64,000 nucleotides of DNA, taken from NCBI RefSeq assembly GCF_000152985.1, contig NZ_CH672395.1, positions 1,959,687-2,023,686 on the forward strand, in the 5' to 3' direction. Numbering within the stretch: position 1 is the first letter of the stretch; the number at the start of each line of letters is the position of its first letter. This DNA is from Leeuwenhoekiella blandensis MED217 (lineage in GTDB: Bacteria > Bacteroidota > Bacteroidia > Flavobacteriales > Flavobacteriaceae). A program made the position numbers and the translations under genes. The notes below the pieces were generated by a model. The model ran no database searches. It saw nothing but the letters and a program-made list of their open reading frames with translations, and was not told where the DNA came from. Below are positions 53,311-63,574 of the stretch, piece by piece.

Positions 53311-56300
53311 ATGAAAATTACATCTTCACCAAAGTTGTTTAAAGGCCGATTCAGGTCGGTCTGTATTGTTTTTGCACTGTTCCTTTTTCAAGTGGGCTTT
53401 GCTCAGGACATGCGTAGTGTAACCGGTTCGGTAACTTCAAAAGACGACGGAATGCCTTTGCCGGGCGTTAATATTTTTGTCGAAGACACCAATTATGCAG
53501 CGGTAACCGATTTTGACGGAAATTTTACTATTGAACTGCCTGCTTCAACAATGGTTCTTACGGTTTCTTCTGTTGGTTTTATTACGAAATCGATTGAGGT
53601 ATCACCAACGCAGCAAAATTTGTCAATTGTTCTGGAAACTGATGTCGCAGCACTCGAAGAAGTTGTCGTTATTGGTTACGGAACTTCCTCCCGTCGTAAT
53701 GTAACTGGTGCTATAGCATCAATTTCAGGAGAAGAGGTCGCAAAAGTACCGGTGGCCGATGCAACACAGGCCTTGCAAGGTAAGCTTGCCGGTGTTAACA
53801 TCAGCACTCAGGATGGTCGTCCGGGGGCAGACGTTCGCGTTCGTGTACGCGGTGGCGGATCGATATCTCAAAGTAATCAACCTCTATTTATTGTAGACGG
53901 TTTTCCGGTAAGTTCAATTAGTAATATCCCGGGGAATCAGATTAAAAGTATTGATGTTTTAAAAGATGCTTCTTCAACCGCTATTTACGGTTCTCGAGGT
54001 GCAAACGGTGTAATTATCGTAACTACAAAGAGTGGTAGTGCCGGCAAAACGCGCATTACCTATGATGGTTTTGCGCAATACAGCTATATTCCCGAGTACA
54101 TCCCCGTGATGAATGGCTATGACTATATCGCTTATAACTGGGCGTATGCCGATGCAATTGGTGATCAATATGCTGATGCCTGGGAACAACTTTGGGCAAT
54201 AGGAAGATATCAAGAGGGTAATCCTGAGGGAATTGATTACTATAGAAATGTAGATAGCAAAGATTTTACTAAAGAATTGTTCAATTCTGCGTATACGCAT
54301 AACCACAACTTGAACATCTCCAGTGGTACCGAAAAAACTAAATATCTTTTAGCCTTAAACCATATCGATCAAGATGGTAATAAAACTCGTTCTTTTTATA
54401 AACGAAGTAATGTGCAGTTCAAACTTGATCAGGAAATAAGCAGTCGTCTCGATTTTACCATTAACACGCGATTTGTTGATGTAAGAGAAGGAAACAATCA
54501 AGGTAATTCTAATGCATATTGGTTTAGACCCATTGCAAGCGACGATATTCTCGGAGAGTCTGATGTCACCGTGAATACTCAACTTGGAGATTATAACCAG
54601 GTTCTACAGGATTTTTACAATCCGGTGGCACTGCTGAACGATACCGATAGTGATCAGCGTTCCAGATCGCTTGTGGCAAATACCGCGATCAATTGGGAAA
54701 TTATAGACGGTTTAACTGCAAAAACCAATTTCAGCATTAGTGCCAACTGGTCACGTGCTAAATATTGGGAGGGGGCGATCGTGAATAACTATCTTGATAA
54801 TGCCGGGAATGTTACATATAGCGGAGATGCCCGTATTCGCGCTGCAGAAGGATGGAATTTAAGATGGATCAATACGTTGAACTACGAAGTTCAGGGCTTA
54901 GGTGAGGATCATCAGTTGAGTGTACTTGCCGGTATGGAAATTTCAGATTCAGGTTCAGAATTTACAGATATTCGTGGTAATGAATTTCCAGCGTCTTATG
55001 ATGCTACCAGAGCCTGGGCAAATATGAATGATTTTTTACGCCGAGAGGATCAAGAAAACTTTCAGCTGGGATCACAGATCGGAATTCCTAATCGACTACA
55101 ATCATATTTTGGAAGGTTTAATTATTCTTATCTGGACCGGTATTTATTTACAGGAACGTTCCGTGCAGATGGTTCATCGCGTTTTGCACCTAGCAATCGC
55201 TGGGGGTATTTTCCGGCGGGAGCTTTTGCTTGGAGACTTTCAGAAGAAGAGTTTTTAAGCAATACTTCGTGGATTGATGATTTAAAACTTCGATTGGCCT
55301 ATGGTGCCGTGGGTAGTGATGCGATCAGTTCTGAACTATGGAAACAAAGCTGGGCATCAGCTACAGGAACCTATTCGATTAATGAAACGATTCAGCCGCT
55401 TTACAGACCGGCATCTTCGCTTATTGCAAACCCAGATTTGAAGTGGGAGACCACCATTACACGTAATATAGGTTTAGACTTTACGCTTTTTGACCGAAAA
55501 GTTTCCGGTAGTTTAGAACTTTATAAAAACACGGTTAAAGATTTATTACTCGTGCGAGATGTTTCCCCGTTAACCGGTTTTTCATTTACTCAGGAAAATA
55601 TAGGTCAAACCAGTAATAAGGGTATCGAGCTGACTTTGAGTACAGATATTGTCACTTCAGAAAATTTCAACCTTCAAGGTGGTTTTAATATCAGTATTAA
55701 CAGAGGAAATATCGATGAATTGGCTGAAGGTATTGATGGACAATACGGGTCTAACTGGGGGAGTGTAGCGCAAAACCCACGTGAAGATTATGTTTTCCAA
55801 GTTGGTCAACCGGTCGGACTTATTCGCGGTTATATTTATGATGGGTGGTATACTACAGATGATTTTAACTACGATCCTGATACACAAACCTACACGTTAA
55901 AAGACGGCGTTGCAGATTATGCGAGTGGTGTTTTAGGTAACGTTTATGGTACGGCAAGTAACAAGCCGGGAGCACAAACGGCTTATCCTGGTGTACAAAA
56001 AGTTAAGGATACAAATGGTGACGGTGTTATCGATGATTTAGATATCGGTATTATTGGAGACACCAATCCTGTACACACCGGTGGTTTCAATTTTAGTGGA
56101 AATTACAAAGCCATTGATTTTGCTTTAAACTTTAACTGGAGTTACGGTAATGATCTTTATAATGTAACGCATCAGGCAGCATATTTAGGAAATAAAGAAG
56201 CTGGGTTGTTTCGCAATCGATTTCAAGAGTTGGCCGGGCATTATAAAATCTATGATATTGTCGATGGCCAGTTGAATCAGGTTGTTGAGCCTGCCGCACT

Positions 56301-56631
56301 AGATGCTTTGAATGAGAATGCGACAACTTTCTTGCCTTATCCTGAAAATGCAGTGGTTTCAACTTTTGCGATAGAGGATGGTTCATTCTTAAGATTAAAC
56401 ACCTTAACGATAGGATATACCTTACCTAATCCAGAGAAATTGGGAATTACCAGATTGCGTTTTTACGGTTCGGTATTTAACGTATTTACCTTGACAGGTT
56501 ATAGCGGTTATGATCCGGAAGTGAATGTAGATGAGACCGGTAGAAGTTCGTATTACCCAACACCGGGATTTGATTATCAGGCATATCCACGACCAAGAAC
56601 AGTAACTCTTGGACTCAATCTTGAATTTTAA
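53311..56631 (+). CDS. SusC-type TonB-dependent outer-membrane transporter
   Basis: A 1106-aa SusC/RagA protein that imports oligosaccharides across the outer membrane. Signal peptide to about residue 32 (FQVGFAQD); CarboxypepD_reg-like domain 33-115 (MPLPGVNIFVEDTNYAAVTD); TonB-box-like VVVIGYGT at 118-125; plug domain with ATQALQGKLAGVNIS and IDVLKDASSTAIYGSRGANG; then a large beta-barrel ending in TVTLGLNLEF. The linked pectinase genes point to galacturonan or rhamnogalacturonan oligomers as cargo. First gene of the operon, 23 bases before susD. Confidence 0.96.
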   Translation: MKITSSPKLFKGRFRSVCIVFALFLFQVGFAQDMRSVTGSVTSKDDGMPLPGVNIFVEDTNYAAVTDFDGNFTIELPASTMVLTVSSVGFITKSIEVSPTQQNLSIVLETDVAALEEVVVIGYGTSSRRNVTGAIASISGEEVAKVPVADATQALQGKLAGVNISTQDGRPGADVRVRVRGGGSISQSNQPLFIVDGFPVSSISNIPGNQIKSIDVLKDASSTAIYGSRGANGVIIVTTKSGSAGKTRITYDGFAQYSYIPEYIPVMNGYDYIAYNWAYADAIGDQYADAWEQLWAIGRYQEGNPEGIDYYRNVDSKDFTKELFNSAYTHNHNLNISSGTEKTKYLLALNHIDQDGNKTRSFYKRSNVQFKLDQEISSRLDFTINTRFVDVREGNNQGNSNAYWFRPIASDDILGESDVTVNTQLGDYNQVLQDFYNPVALLNDTDSDQRSRSLVANTAINWEIIDGLTAKTNFSISANWSRAKYWEGAIVNNYLDNAGNVTYSGDARIRAAEGWNLRWINTLNYEVQGLGEDHQLSVLAGMEISDSGSEFTDIRGNEFPASYDATRAWANMNDFLRREDQENFQLGSQIGIPNRLQSYFGRFNYSYLDRYLFTGTFRADGSSRFAPSNRWGYFPAGAFAWRLSEEEFLSNTSWIDDLKLRLAYGAVGSDAISSELWKQSWASATGTYSINETIQPLYRPASSLIANPDLKWETTITRNIGLDFTLFDRKVSGSLELYKNTVKDLLLVRDVSPLTGFSFTQENIGQTSNKGIELTLSTDIVTSENFNLQGGFNISINRGNIDELAEGIDGQYGSNWGSVAQNPREDYVFQVGQPVGLIRGYIYDGWYTTDDFNYDPDTQTYTLKDGVADYASGVLGNVYGTASNKPGAQTAYPGVQKVKDTNGDGVIDDLDIGIIGDTNPVHTGGFNFSGNYKAIDFALNFNWSYGNDLYNVTHQAAYLGNKEAGLFRNRFQELAGHYKIYDIVDGQLNQVVEPAALDALNENATTFLPYPENAVVSTFAIEDGSFLRLNTLTIGYTLPNPEKLGITRLRFYGSVFNVFTLTGYSGYDPEVNVDETGRSSYYPTPGFDYQAYPRPRTVTLGLNLEF

Positions 56632-56654
56632 AAATTTTTAATCCAGTATAGATT

Positions 56655-58769
56655 ATGAAAAAGCTATTAATACTATTAGGCGTAATTAGTTTTCTAATTA
56701 CCTCTTGTGAAGATGATTATTTAGACGTTACGGCTCCTTCAAATGTAGATGAGGATTTTGTTTTTGCGTCTCCCGCAGATGCGCAAAAAGTAATGAACGG
56801 TATCTATGACCTGTGGTACGATTTAGATCGTAGGATGTATTATGATACTGAAGTTGTAGGTTCTGATTCAGAAAGACATCCTGAAAACTACAGTGCACAA
56901 CAGCGGCATATTCCAGAAGGACTCTTTGCTTCAGAATTTGATATTGACTACGGAAGTTCAAAAGATACTTGGACTGAATGTTACCAGATCATCAATCGTT
57001 GCAATATTATGATCGAAAGTATTGAAGCTAAAGAAGAATATCAAAATGATGTTGCCGCAGGAGAGCCTAGCCCATGGACACAAGTTTACGGTGAAGCTGT
57101 TGCAGCACGCGCAACCTGTTATAAACTTTTGGTTCGGTATTTTGGGGATGTTCCTTATTTCAATTATGCGATACGTACCACAGCTCAAACCGATTCTTTA
57201 GGATTAAGTTCTAGAGATTTGATTTATGATAGTGAAATCGAAGCTTTACAAGCTGCAGCACTTTTGATGTATCGTTTAGGCGAAAATAACATCAACGCAG
57301 AGCGCTTTTCAGGAACCTATGCAGATGCGGTAATTGGTCGTATGGCTTTTGATGCTGCCGGATATCAGTTGCGTCGTACAGATTTTGATTACGGTAGTGT
57401 AACCTTTGATCAAATCGGAGTAGAGAATGGAACCTGGCAAGCCAAATACGTACGTCGCTCAGACTGGCAACGTTATATGGAACTCGCAAAAACGCATTAC
57501 CTCAATGTAGTTAACAATCCGGGGTCTGCGCGATTGATCGAGAATGACGACCGTGGAGAAGGTTACAACAACCCATTTCAACGTAACTTTCAATACTTGA
57601 TGGATTTAGAAGTTAGTCCGGAATCTATCTATGAATCTGGCTATACAAGAGGATTTAATTCAGATTTTCCATATTCATTTGGTAGACCTTCTGGTGGTGG
57701 TGGCTCTAATGCGTATCCAACAAAAAATTATGGTCAGGCCCGTATTTATGCAAGTTTCTATTATGGAGATTTCGTTCCTGAAGATAAACGAAGAGATGTT
57801 ACAGCTTGTGTTACCGCCAATTCAGGTGCAGCTTCAGAGCGCCTAATTGATTTTTCACCGGGAAGTCGAGAAAAAGGTGGACTCGCATTAAACAAATTAG
57901 ATGAAGCACGTTTTGCAGATCCGTATATCGCCGCACAGCGTAGATCAGGTTGTAACTGGCAACAGTTGCGTATGGCAGATGTAATGTTAGATTTAGCTTA
58001 CGCTTCCGCAGCAACAGGAGATGAGGCTACAGCAAAAACCTATCTCACACAGGTGCGTAGCAGAGCTTTTGATGCAGAAGATCAAACTGAATTTGTCACC
58101 AATTATGTAAATGCGCTATCTGGAAATGCACTTCTTGATGCAATCGCTTTTGAGCGTAAATTAGAATTGGCCGGAGAGGGTAAAACCCGTTGGGATATGA
58201 CACTTTATGGTGATATGCCAGAGCGAATAGTCGCCTTAAGAGATCGTCAAATTGCGATGGTTAATGGCTTAAAAACTGATGGATTCTACACGTTTCCAGA
58301 AACCGGAGTAACTATTTCAAGCTACATCTGGACCAAGTTTGTAGACATCAAGGATATAGATCCTACATTAAATTTGCTTACAACAGAAACTCCAGACGGC
58401 TTGGTTCCTTCAGATCCTACGTATCCGGTACTAGTTCCCGGGTGGAGAGGAACCAGCGATTTATGGACCGATTACATCAGCACGCTTCCTAGCGATGAAG
58501 TGAATTTAGCGATTAGAGGTTTATACGAGTATATCGATCCTGATGGCACTTTGGCTGCCCAATTGGAGGCTGAAGGTTATCAACGTTCTCCTTGGGGAAT
58601 CAATATGATCGAAAATGAGAGTCACTATACCTCAGACATTTTTAAAGGCTACCCAGATTCTTATTATGCTTCTGGTGAACCACCTAGATATATCATGCCA
58701 ATTCCTTCGGAAACCTTATCGCAATCCAATGGATTGATCACACAAGGTTATGGTCACGCATCTCAATAA
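56655..58769 (+). CDS. SusD/RagB-type substrate-binding lipoprotein
   Basis: A 704-aa surface lipoprotein, lipobox FLITSCEDD with Cys18. TPR-like helices and conserved elements are seen: VMNGIYDLWYDLDRRMYYD, ARATCYKLLVRYFGDVPYFN (about 155-175), RMADVMLDLAYASAATGDEA and IAFERKLELAGEGKTRWDM near 500. It caps the SusC barrel and captures the glycan. It is longer than most SusD proteins (usually about 450-650 residues). Confidence 0.94.
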   Translation: MKKLLILLGVISFLITSCEDDYLDVTAPSNVDEDFVFASPADAQKVMNGIYDLWYDLDRRMYYDTEVVGSDSERHPENYSAQQRHIPEGLFASEFDIDYGSSKDTWTECYQIINRCNIMIESIEAKEEYQNDVAAGEPSPWTQVYGEAVAARATCYKLLVRYFGDVPYFNYAIRTTAQTDSLGLSSRDLIYDSEIEALQAAALLMYRLGENNINAERFSGTYADAVIGRMAFDAAGYQLRRTDFDYGSVTFDQIGVENGTWQAKYVRRSDWQRYMELAKTHYLNVVNNPGSARLIENDDRGEGYNNPFQRNFQYLMDLEVSPESIYESGYTRGFNSDFPYSFGRPSGGGGSNAYPTKNYGQARIYASFYYGDFVPEDKRRDVTACVTANSGAASERLIDFSPGSREKGGLALNKLDEARFADPYIAAQRRSGCNWQQLRMADVMLDLAYASAATGDEATAKTYLTQVRSRAFDAEDQTEFVTNYVNALSGNALLDAIAFERKLELAGEGKTRWDMTLYGDMPERIVALRDRQIAMVNGLKTDGFYTFPETGVTISSYIWTKFVDIKDIDPTLNLLTTETPDGLVPSDPTYPVLVPGWRGTSDLWTDYISTLPSDEVNLAIRGLYEYIDPDGTLAAQLEAEGYQRSPWGINMIENESHYTSDIFKGYPDSYYASGEPPRYIMPIPSETLSQSNGLITQGYGHASQ

Positions 58770-58783
58770 TTATTAAGAAAAAA

Positions 58784-60022
58784 ATGAAGAAAAAGAAACT
58801 AATTTATTTATTAAATAGCCTTGCTTTTGTTTTCCTTACACTGCTTAGTGCGTGTAAGGAAAAGCAAAAGGAGATTGAAACTTCTACTGAAGAAACACAA
58901 CTGGTAAGTGAAGACCTTAAATGGTCAGAACGTATGTTGTTATCAGAAATGCATCGATTTCCAGAAGCCTGGATGCTTGACTTTCACGATAAACCTAAAT
59001 GGAGTTATCCTAACGGTTTGGTCTTAAATGCGGCGCGTCGGGTTTATGAAGAAACCGGAAACGAAAAATACTACGATTATATTTACGGCTACCCTGATAC
59101 GATGGTAAATGATGACGGAAGCATTAGAACCTACGGACTAGAAAAACAAAATCTTGATATGCTGAAGTCGGGTGATGTTTTGCTCTACGTTTATGACAAG
59201 ACTCAAGAAGAACGCTTTAAAAAAGCAATTGACGTACTTCGAAAACAAATAGACTCCCAACCCCGCACGAGTGATGGTGGTTTTTGGCATAAAAAACGCT
59301 ATCCGCATCAAATGTGGCTAGACGGTCTTTTTATGGCAGAACCCTTCTACGCGGCTTACACGCAAACCTATGTTGACGGAGAGGAAGCTCAAAAAGCCTA
59401 TGATGATATTGTGCATCAATTTGATTTGATTCAAGAACATAATTATGATGCAGAGACCGGACTTTTATATCATGGCTGGGATGAAAGTAAAGAACAGATT
59501 TGGGCAGATGAAGAAACCGGAACTTCTCCAAACTTTTGGTCTAGAGCGATGGGTTGGTACGGAATGGCTCTTGTCGATGTGTTAGATTATCTACCTGAGG
59601 ATTACGAAGGACGAACACGCTTGATCACGTATCTCAATCAATTTGCCGAAGCAATTGCGAAAGTTCAGGATGAAGAAACTGGTTTGTGGTATCAAGTATT
59701 AGATCAGGGAGATCGAGAAGGGAATTATTTGGAAGCCACCGGCTCCTCTATGTTTACCTATACGCTTGCTAAGGGTGTAAACAAAGGCTATTTACCTAAA
59801 GACTATATGAATGTAGCAAAGAAAGGTTTTAATGGGATTACCCAAGAGCTTATTTCAGTTGAAGATAATGGGGTTGTGAATCTTAATCAATGCTGTGCCG
59901 TAGCAGGTTTAAGCGCAGATCGTGATGGCTCATTTGATTATTACATCAATGAACAAAAACGTTCTAATGATCCTAAAGGAACCGGCGCATTCATTTTAGC
60001 AAGTTTAGAATTAGATAAATAA
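58784..60022 (+). CDS. GH105 unsaturated rhamnogalacturonyl/galacturonyl hydrolase
   Basis: A 412-aa lipoprotein (LTLLSACKEK, Cys24) of the YteR/YesR type. Conserved (alpha/alpha)6-barrel motifs: PNGLVLNAARRVYEETGNEK, RYPHQMWLDGLFMAEPFY with the likely catalytic Asp180, and FWSRAMGWYGMALVDVLDYL. GH105 enzymes hydrate and release the unsaturated uronic acid left by pectin or rhamnogalacturonan lyases, so lyase action upstream is implied. 14 bases after susD. Confidence 0.93.
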   Translation: MKKKKLIYLLNSLAFVFLTLLSACKEKQKEIETSTEETQLVSEDLKWSERMLLSEMHRFPEAWMLDFHDKPKWSYPNGLVLNAARRVYEETGNEKYYDYIYGYPDTMVNDDGSIRTYGLEKQNLDMLKSGDVLLYVYDKTQEERFKKAIDVLRKQIDSQPRTSDGGFWHKKRYPHQMWLDGLFMAEPFYAAYTQTYVDGEEAQKAYDDIVHQFDLIQEHNYDAETGLLYHGWDESKEQIWADEETGTSPNFWSRAMGWYGMALVDVLDYLPEDYEGRTRLITYLNQFAEAIAKVQDEETGLWYQVLDQGDREGNYLEATGSSMFTYTLAKGVNKGYLPKDYMNVAKKGFNGITQELISVEDNGVVNLNQCCAVAGLSADRDGSFDYYINEQKRSNDPKGTGAFILASLELDK

Positions 60023-60071
60023 TTCTCGGGACATGCTCTGAGCCATTCGCCGTCAACAAATAAGAAATACA

Positions 60072-61694
60072 ATGAATTACCTACGCTTACTTATTTTTCT
60101 ATGTTCAAGTTGCTTAATCGCGCAACAAAAACCCTACGTTTCTGAAGTTTGGGTTGCAGATCAAGGAGATGGAACGTATAAAAATCCCATCATTCACGCA
60201 GATTATTCAGATCCTGATGTCGTGCAGTTGGGGGATGATTATTTTATGACTTCCTCAAGCTTTAATGCAGCACCGGGCTTACCCATTTTGCATTCTAAAG
60301 ATCTTGTAAACTGGGAACTGGTTAATTATGCGCTTCCTAAACAAGTACCTGTAAAACATTTTAATACGCCACAACACGGAAATGGCGTCTGGGCGCCTTC
60401 TATACGGGTGCACAATAACGAACTCTATATCTACTGGGGCGATCCTGATTTTGGCATTTATATGGTTAAAACAGATGATCCTTTTGGCAATTGGGAGGAA
60501 CCTGTTTTGATGATGGAAGCCAAAGGGGCAATTGATCCATCTCCTTTATGGGATGAAGATGGAAAGGCCTATTTAGTTCATGCCTGGGCAGGAAGTAGAG
60601 CAGGAGTAAAAAGTATTCTTACCGTGCATAAAATGAATGCTGAAGGTACAAAAGTGCTAGACTATGGCCGACACGTTTTTGACGGGCACGAGAACCATCC
60701 TACAGTTGAAGGCTCTAAATTTTATAAACGCAACGGATACTATTACATTTTTGCACCGGCTGGCGGCGTTTCTACCGGGTGGCAATTGGTGCTTCGGTCA
60801 AAGAATATTTACGGTCCCTATGAGGAGAAAGTGGTATTAGAACAAGGAGCAACCGCTATCAATGGTCCGCATCAGGGTGCTTGGGTAACAACAGATACCG
60901 GCGAGGATTGGTTTTTTCATTTTCAAGATGTTGATGCCTACGGAAGGATCGTTCACCTACAACCGATGCATTGGAAAAATGACTGGCCGGTTATGGGTAA
61001 AGATCAAAACGGAAACGGAATCGGAGAACCAGTACTTCAGCATAAAAAACCGAATGTTGGTGAACAATACGCAATTCAAACCCCTAGAGAAACCGACAAT
61101 TTTGAACAGGATAGTTTAGGCTTACAATGGCAATGGAATGCAAATCCTAACGTACTTTGGTCGGCTAAATTACCCGGTAATGATTTTTTAAGGTTGTACA
61201 GTATCGCTCCTCCAGAGCTGATGAACAGTTTGTGGGATGTTCCCAATTTACTATTGCAAAAATTTCCGGCACCAGAGTTCAACGTGGCTACAAAAATCTC
61301 CTTAATTCCCGGCGATGGAAAAGAACAGCGCAAGACCGGTTTAATCATTATGGGGCGCGATTATGCAACGGTTACACTAACAGAAAAAGAAGGTGTTTTT
61401 TACCTTCAGCGTACTGAAGCTATAAAGGCTGATGCAGGTGCAAAAGAAGAGATTCTAGAAGAAATAACTTTGAAGTCAAATACCGTTTATTTAAAGGTAG
61501 CGGTAAGTGCTCCTGATGCTATGTGTCAATTTAGTTATAGTGAGAATGGACGGAATTTCAAAAAGTTTGGTGCGCCTTTTAAAGCCAGAGTAGGGAAATG
61601 GATAGGAGCCAAAGTGGGGCTTTTTAGTATCAGCACTCCCGAAGCTTCTCGTGGTGGCTATGCAGATGTAGAATATTTTAGAATTACAAAATAG
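60072..61694 (+). CDS. GH43 family glycoside hydrolase
   Basis: A 540-aa secreted enzyme with signal peptide (about 1-18, ending LIAQQ). The five-blade propeller carries the GH43 acids: HADYSDPDVVQLGDDYF (Asp47 probable base), GAIDPSPLWDEDGKAYLVH (pKa-modulating Asp) and HPTVEGSKFYKRNGYYYIF (Glu probable acid). Residues 340-540 form a C-terminal beta-sandwich of the type found in GH43 xylosidases/arabinofuranosidases. In a pectin locus it would remove arabinose, xylose or galactose side chains; which one cannot be told. 49 bases after the GH105 gene. Confidence 0.93.
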   Translation: MNYLRLLIFLCSSCLIAQQKPYVSEVWVADQGDGTYKNPIIHADYSDPDVVQLGDDYFMTSSSFNAAPGLPILHSKDLVNWELVNYALPKQVPVKHFNTPQHGNGVWAPSIRVHNNELYIYWGDPDFGIYMVKTDDPFGNWEEPVLMMEAKGAIDPSPLWDEDGKAYLVHAWAGSRAGVKSILTVHKMNAEGTKVLDYGRHVFDGHENHPTVEGSKFYKRNGYYYIFAPAGGVSTGWQLVLRSKNIYGPYEEKVVLEQGATAINGPHQGAWVTTDTGEDWFFHFQDVDAYGRIVHLQPMHWKNDWPVMGKDQNGNGIGEPVLQHKKPNVGEQYAIQTPRETDNFEQDSLGLQWQWNANPNVLWSAKLPGNDFLRLYSIAPPELMNSLWDVPNLLLQKFPAPEFNVATKISLIPGDGKEQRKTGLIIMGRDYATVTLTEKEGVFYLQRTEAIKADAGAKEEILEEITLKSNTVYLKVAVSAPDAMCQFSYSENGRNFKKFGAPFKARVGKWIGAKVGLFSISTPEASRGGYADVEYFRITK

Positions 61695-61695
61695 T

Positions 61696-63564
61696 ATGAA
61701 CAGATTTTTCCACTTAACAATTCTAATTCAAATTCTTGCAACAACATTTGCCTATAGTCAAAAGGAAAAATTAAATCTGCGACCCTACAGTATTGAAACC
61801 ACATATGAGCATTTAAAAAAAGATCATCCTTTTATTGAGAGTATCACCCCATTAAATGATACGCTTTACCAAGCTAAAACCGATGTGGTTTACAAGAAGA
61901 CTGAAACTTCTGATTTAAAATTAGACGCATATTATCCTAAAGATGCGCTTGATCAAACTTATCCAGGTGTTTTGCTCATACACGGTGGGGGCTGGTTTTC
62001 AGGAAGTAAAGAGAATGAGCGTGTGATGGCACAGCATCTGGCTGCAAACGGCTATGTCGCAGTCACAGCATCTTACAGGTTGGGGAGAGAAGCGATTTAT
62101 CCGGCCGGAGTCTTGGATTTAAAAGATGCATTGCGGTGGATGCAAGCAAACGCTGCACAGCTTCATTTAGATAAAAATAGAATTGCAACGCTGGGGGCTT
62201 CAGCAGGAGCGCAGTTGGCTATGCTTTTGGGAGTAACACCTAATTCCGAGGTCTTTAATGAAACCGAAGAACAGTATTCAACAAAAGTTCAAGCGATCGT
62301 TAATGTAGACGGAGTAACTTCATTTGTACATCCCGAAGCCGGAAAAGGAGCCTTGCTAGATGCCTGGCTCGGCCACACGTTTGAAGAAAATCCGGAGATT
62401 TGGGCAGAAGCATCACCGTTAGAATATGTAAGTGAGGCAACACCGCCAACGCTTTTTATCAACAGTGCACAACCTCGTTTTCACGCCGGGCGAGATGATT
62501 ACACCGCGCAATTGGACGCTTACGGAATTTACAATGAAGTACATACATTACCTAAAACACCACATTCCTTTTGGTTGATGCATCCTTGGTTTGAGCCAAC
62601 TTTGAGGTACACCTTAAATTTTTTAGACAAAACCTTAAAAGTACCTTTTAAAGATCCTTACCGAGTCATCACCGTTGGGAAAGAGGATCAGGCAGACTTT
62701 ACTACGATACAAGAGGCGGTGAATTCTATTCGGGTTTTTGGGCCGGGCGAAGTGTTGATCTCAATAAACCCCGGAGTTTACAAGGAAAAATTGGTCATTC
62801 CTGCACATATGTCTAAAGTTACCTTACAAGGTTCAGGTGTTGGAGAAACAAGAATCACCTATGATGATCATTCCGGTAAACTGAATCCGGTAACGGGAAA
62901 TGAACACGGGACATTTACTTCTCATACGGTAATTGTGCGGGGAACAGATATTCATTTTAAAAATTTAACCATTGCCAATAGTTCGTGTAATGAAGGGCAG
63001 GCAGTCGCTTTACATGTAGAAGGGGATCGCTTTGTTGCTGAAGATTGTGCTATCATAGGTTGTCAAGACACGCTTTATACGGCTACAGATGGTGGTCGCC
63101 AATTTTATAAAAACTGTTATATCGAAGGTACTACCGATTTTATTTTTGGTCAGGCGACTGTTGTTTTTCAAGATTGTGAAATTCACAGCACCGCAAATTC
63201 CTATATCACAGCAGCTGCAACTCCGCAGGATCAGGAGTATGGTTACGTGTTTTTTAACTGCGAACTTACGGCAGCAGATGACGTTGACCGTGTCTATCTT
63301 GGTCGGCCCTGGCGACCTTATGCACGCACAGTTTTTATCGATACCGAAATGGCTCAGCACATCGTTCCTGAAGGTTGGCATGCCTGGCCCGGCGATGCGA
63401 TGTTCCCCAATAAAGAAAAAACAGCTTACTACGCAGAATATAAAAGTACCGGAGCTGGAGCAAACCCTGATAAACGCGTCTATTGGTCAAAACAGCTGAG
63501 CGAGTGGACTCGTGATCAATATACCTTTAAGAACACATTTAACGGGTGGGTGCCAAATCAGTAG
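61696..63564 (+). CDS. Two-domain esterase: alpha/beta-hydrolase (acetyl-esterase-like) fused to CE8 pectin methylesterase
   Basis: A 622-aa secreted protein (signal peptide to about residue 21). Residues 60-315 are an alpha/beta hydrolase of the BD-FAE/acetyl esterase type: oxyanion HGGG (96-99), nucleophile Ser169 in GASAG, probable catalytic His290 (KTPHSFWL). Residues 322-622 are pectin methylesterase (CE8): EGQAVALHVEGDRFVAEDC, GCQDTLY with Asp458, GTTDFIFG with Asp481, and YLGRPWRPYARTVF with the active-site Arg. All catalytic residues are present in both halves. It should remove methyl and probably acetyl groups from homogalacturonan before GH28 action. 1 base after the GH43 gene. Confidence 0.93.
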   Translation: MNRFFHLTILIQILATTFAYSQKEKLNLRPYSIETTYEHLKKDHPFIESITPLNDTLYQAKTDVVYKKTETSDLKLDAYYPKDALDQTYPGVLLIHGGGWFSGSKENERVMAQHLAANGYVAVTASYRLGREAIYPAGVLDLKDALRWMQANAAQLHLDKNRIATLGASAGAQLAMLLGVTPNSEVFNETEEQYSTKVQAIVNVDGVTSFVHPEAGKGALLDAWLGHTFEENPEIWAEASPLEYVSEATPPTLFINSAQPRFHAGRDDYTAQLDAYGIYNEVHTLPKTPHSFWLMHPWFEPTLRYTLNFLDKTLKVPFKDPYRVITVGKEDQADFTTIQEAVNSIRVFGPGEVLISINPGVYKEKLVIPAHMSKVTLQGSGVGETRITYDDHSGKLNPVTGNEHGTFTSHTVIVRGTDIHFKNLTIANSSCNEGQAVALHVEGDRFVAEDCAIIGCQDTLYTATDGGRQFYKNCYIEGTTDFIFGQATVVFQDCEIHSTANSYITAAATPQDQEYGYVFFNCELTAADDVDRVYLGRPWRPYARTVFIDTEMAQHIVPEGWHAWPGDAMFPNKEKTAYYAEYKSTGAGANPDKRVYWSKQLSEWTRDQYTFKNTFNGWVPNQ

Positions 63565-63574
63565 AATTTATAAA

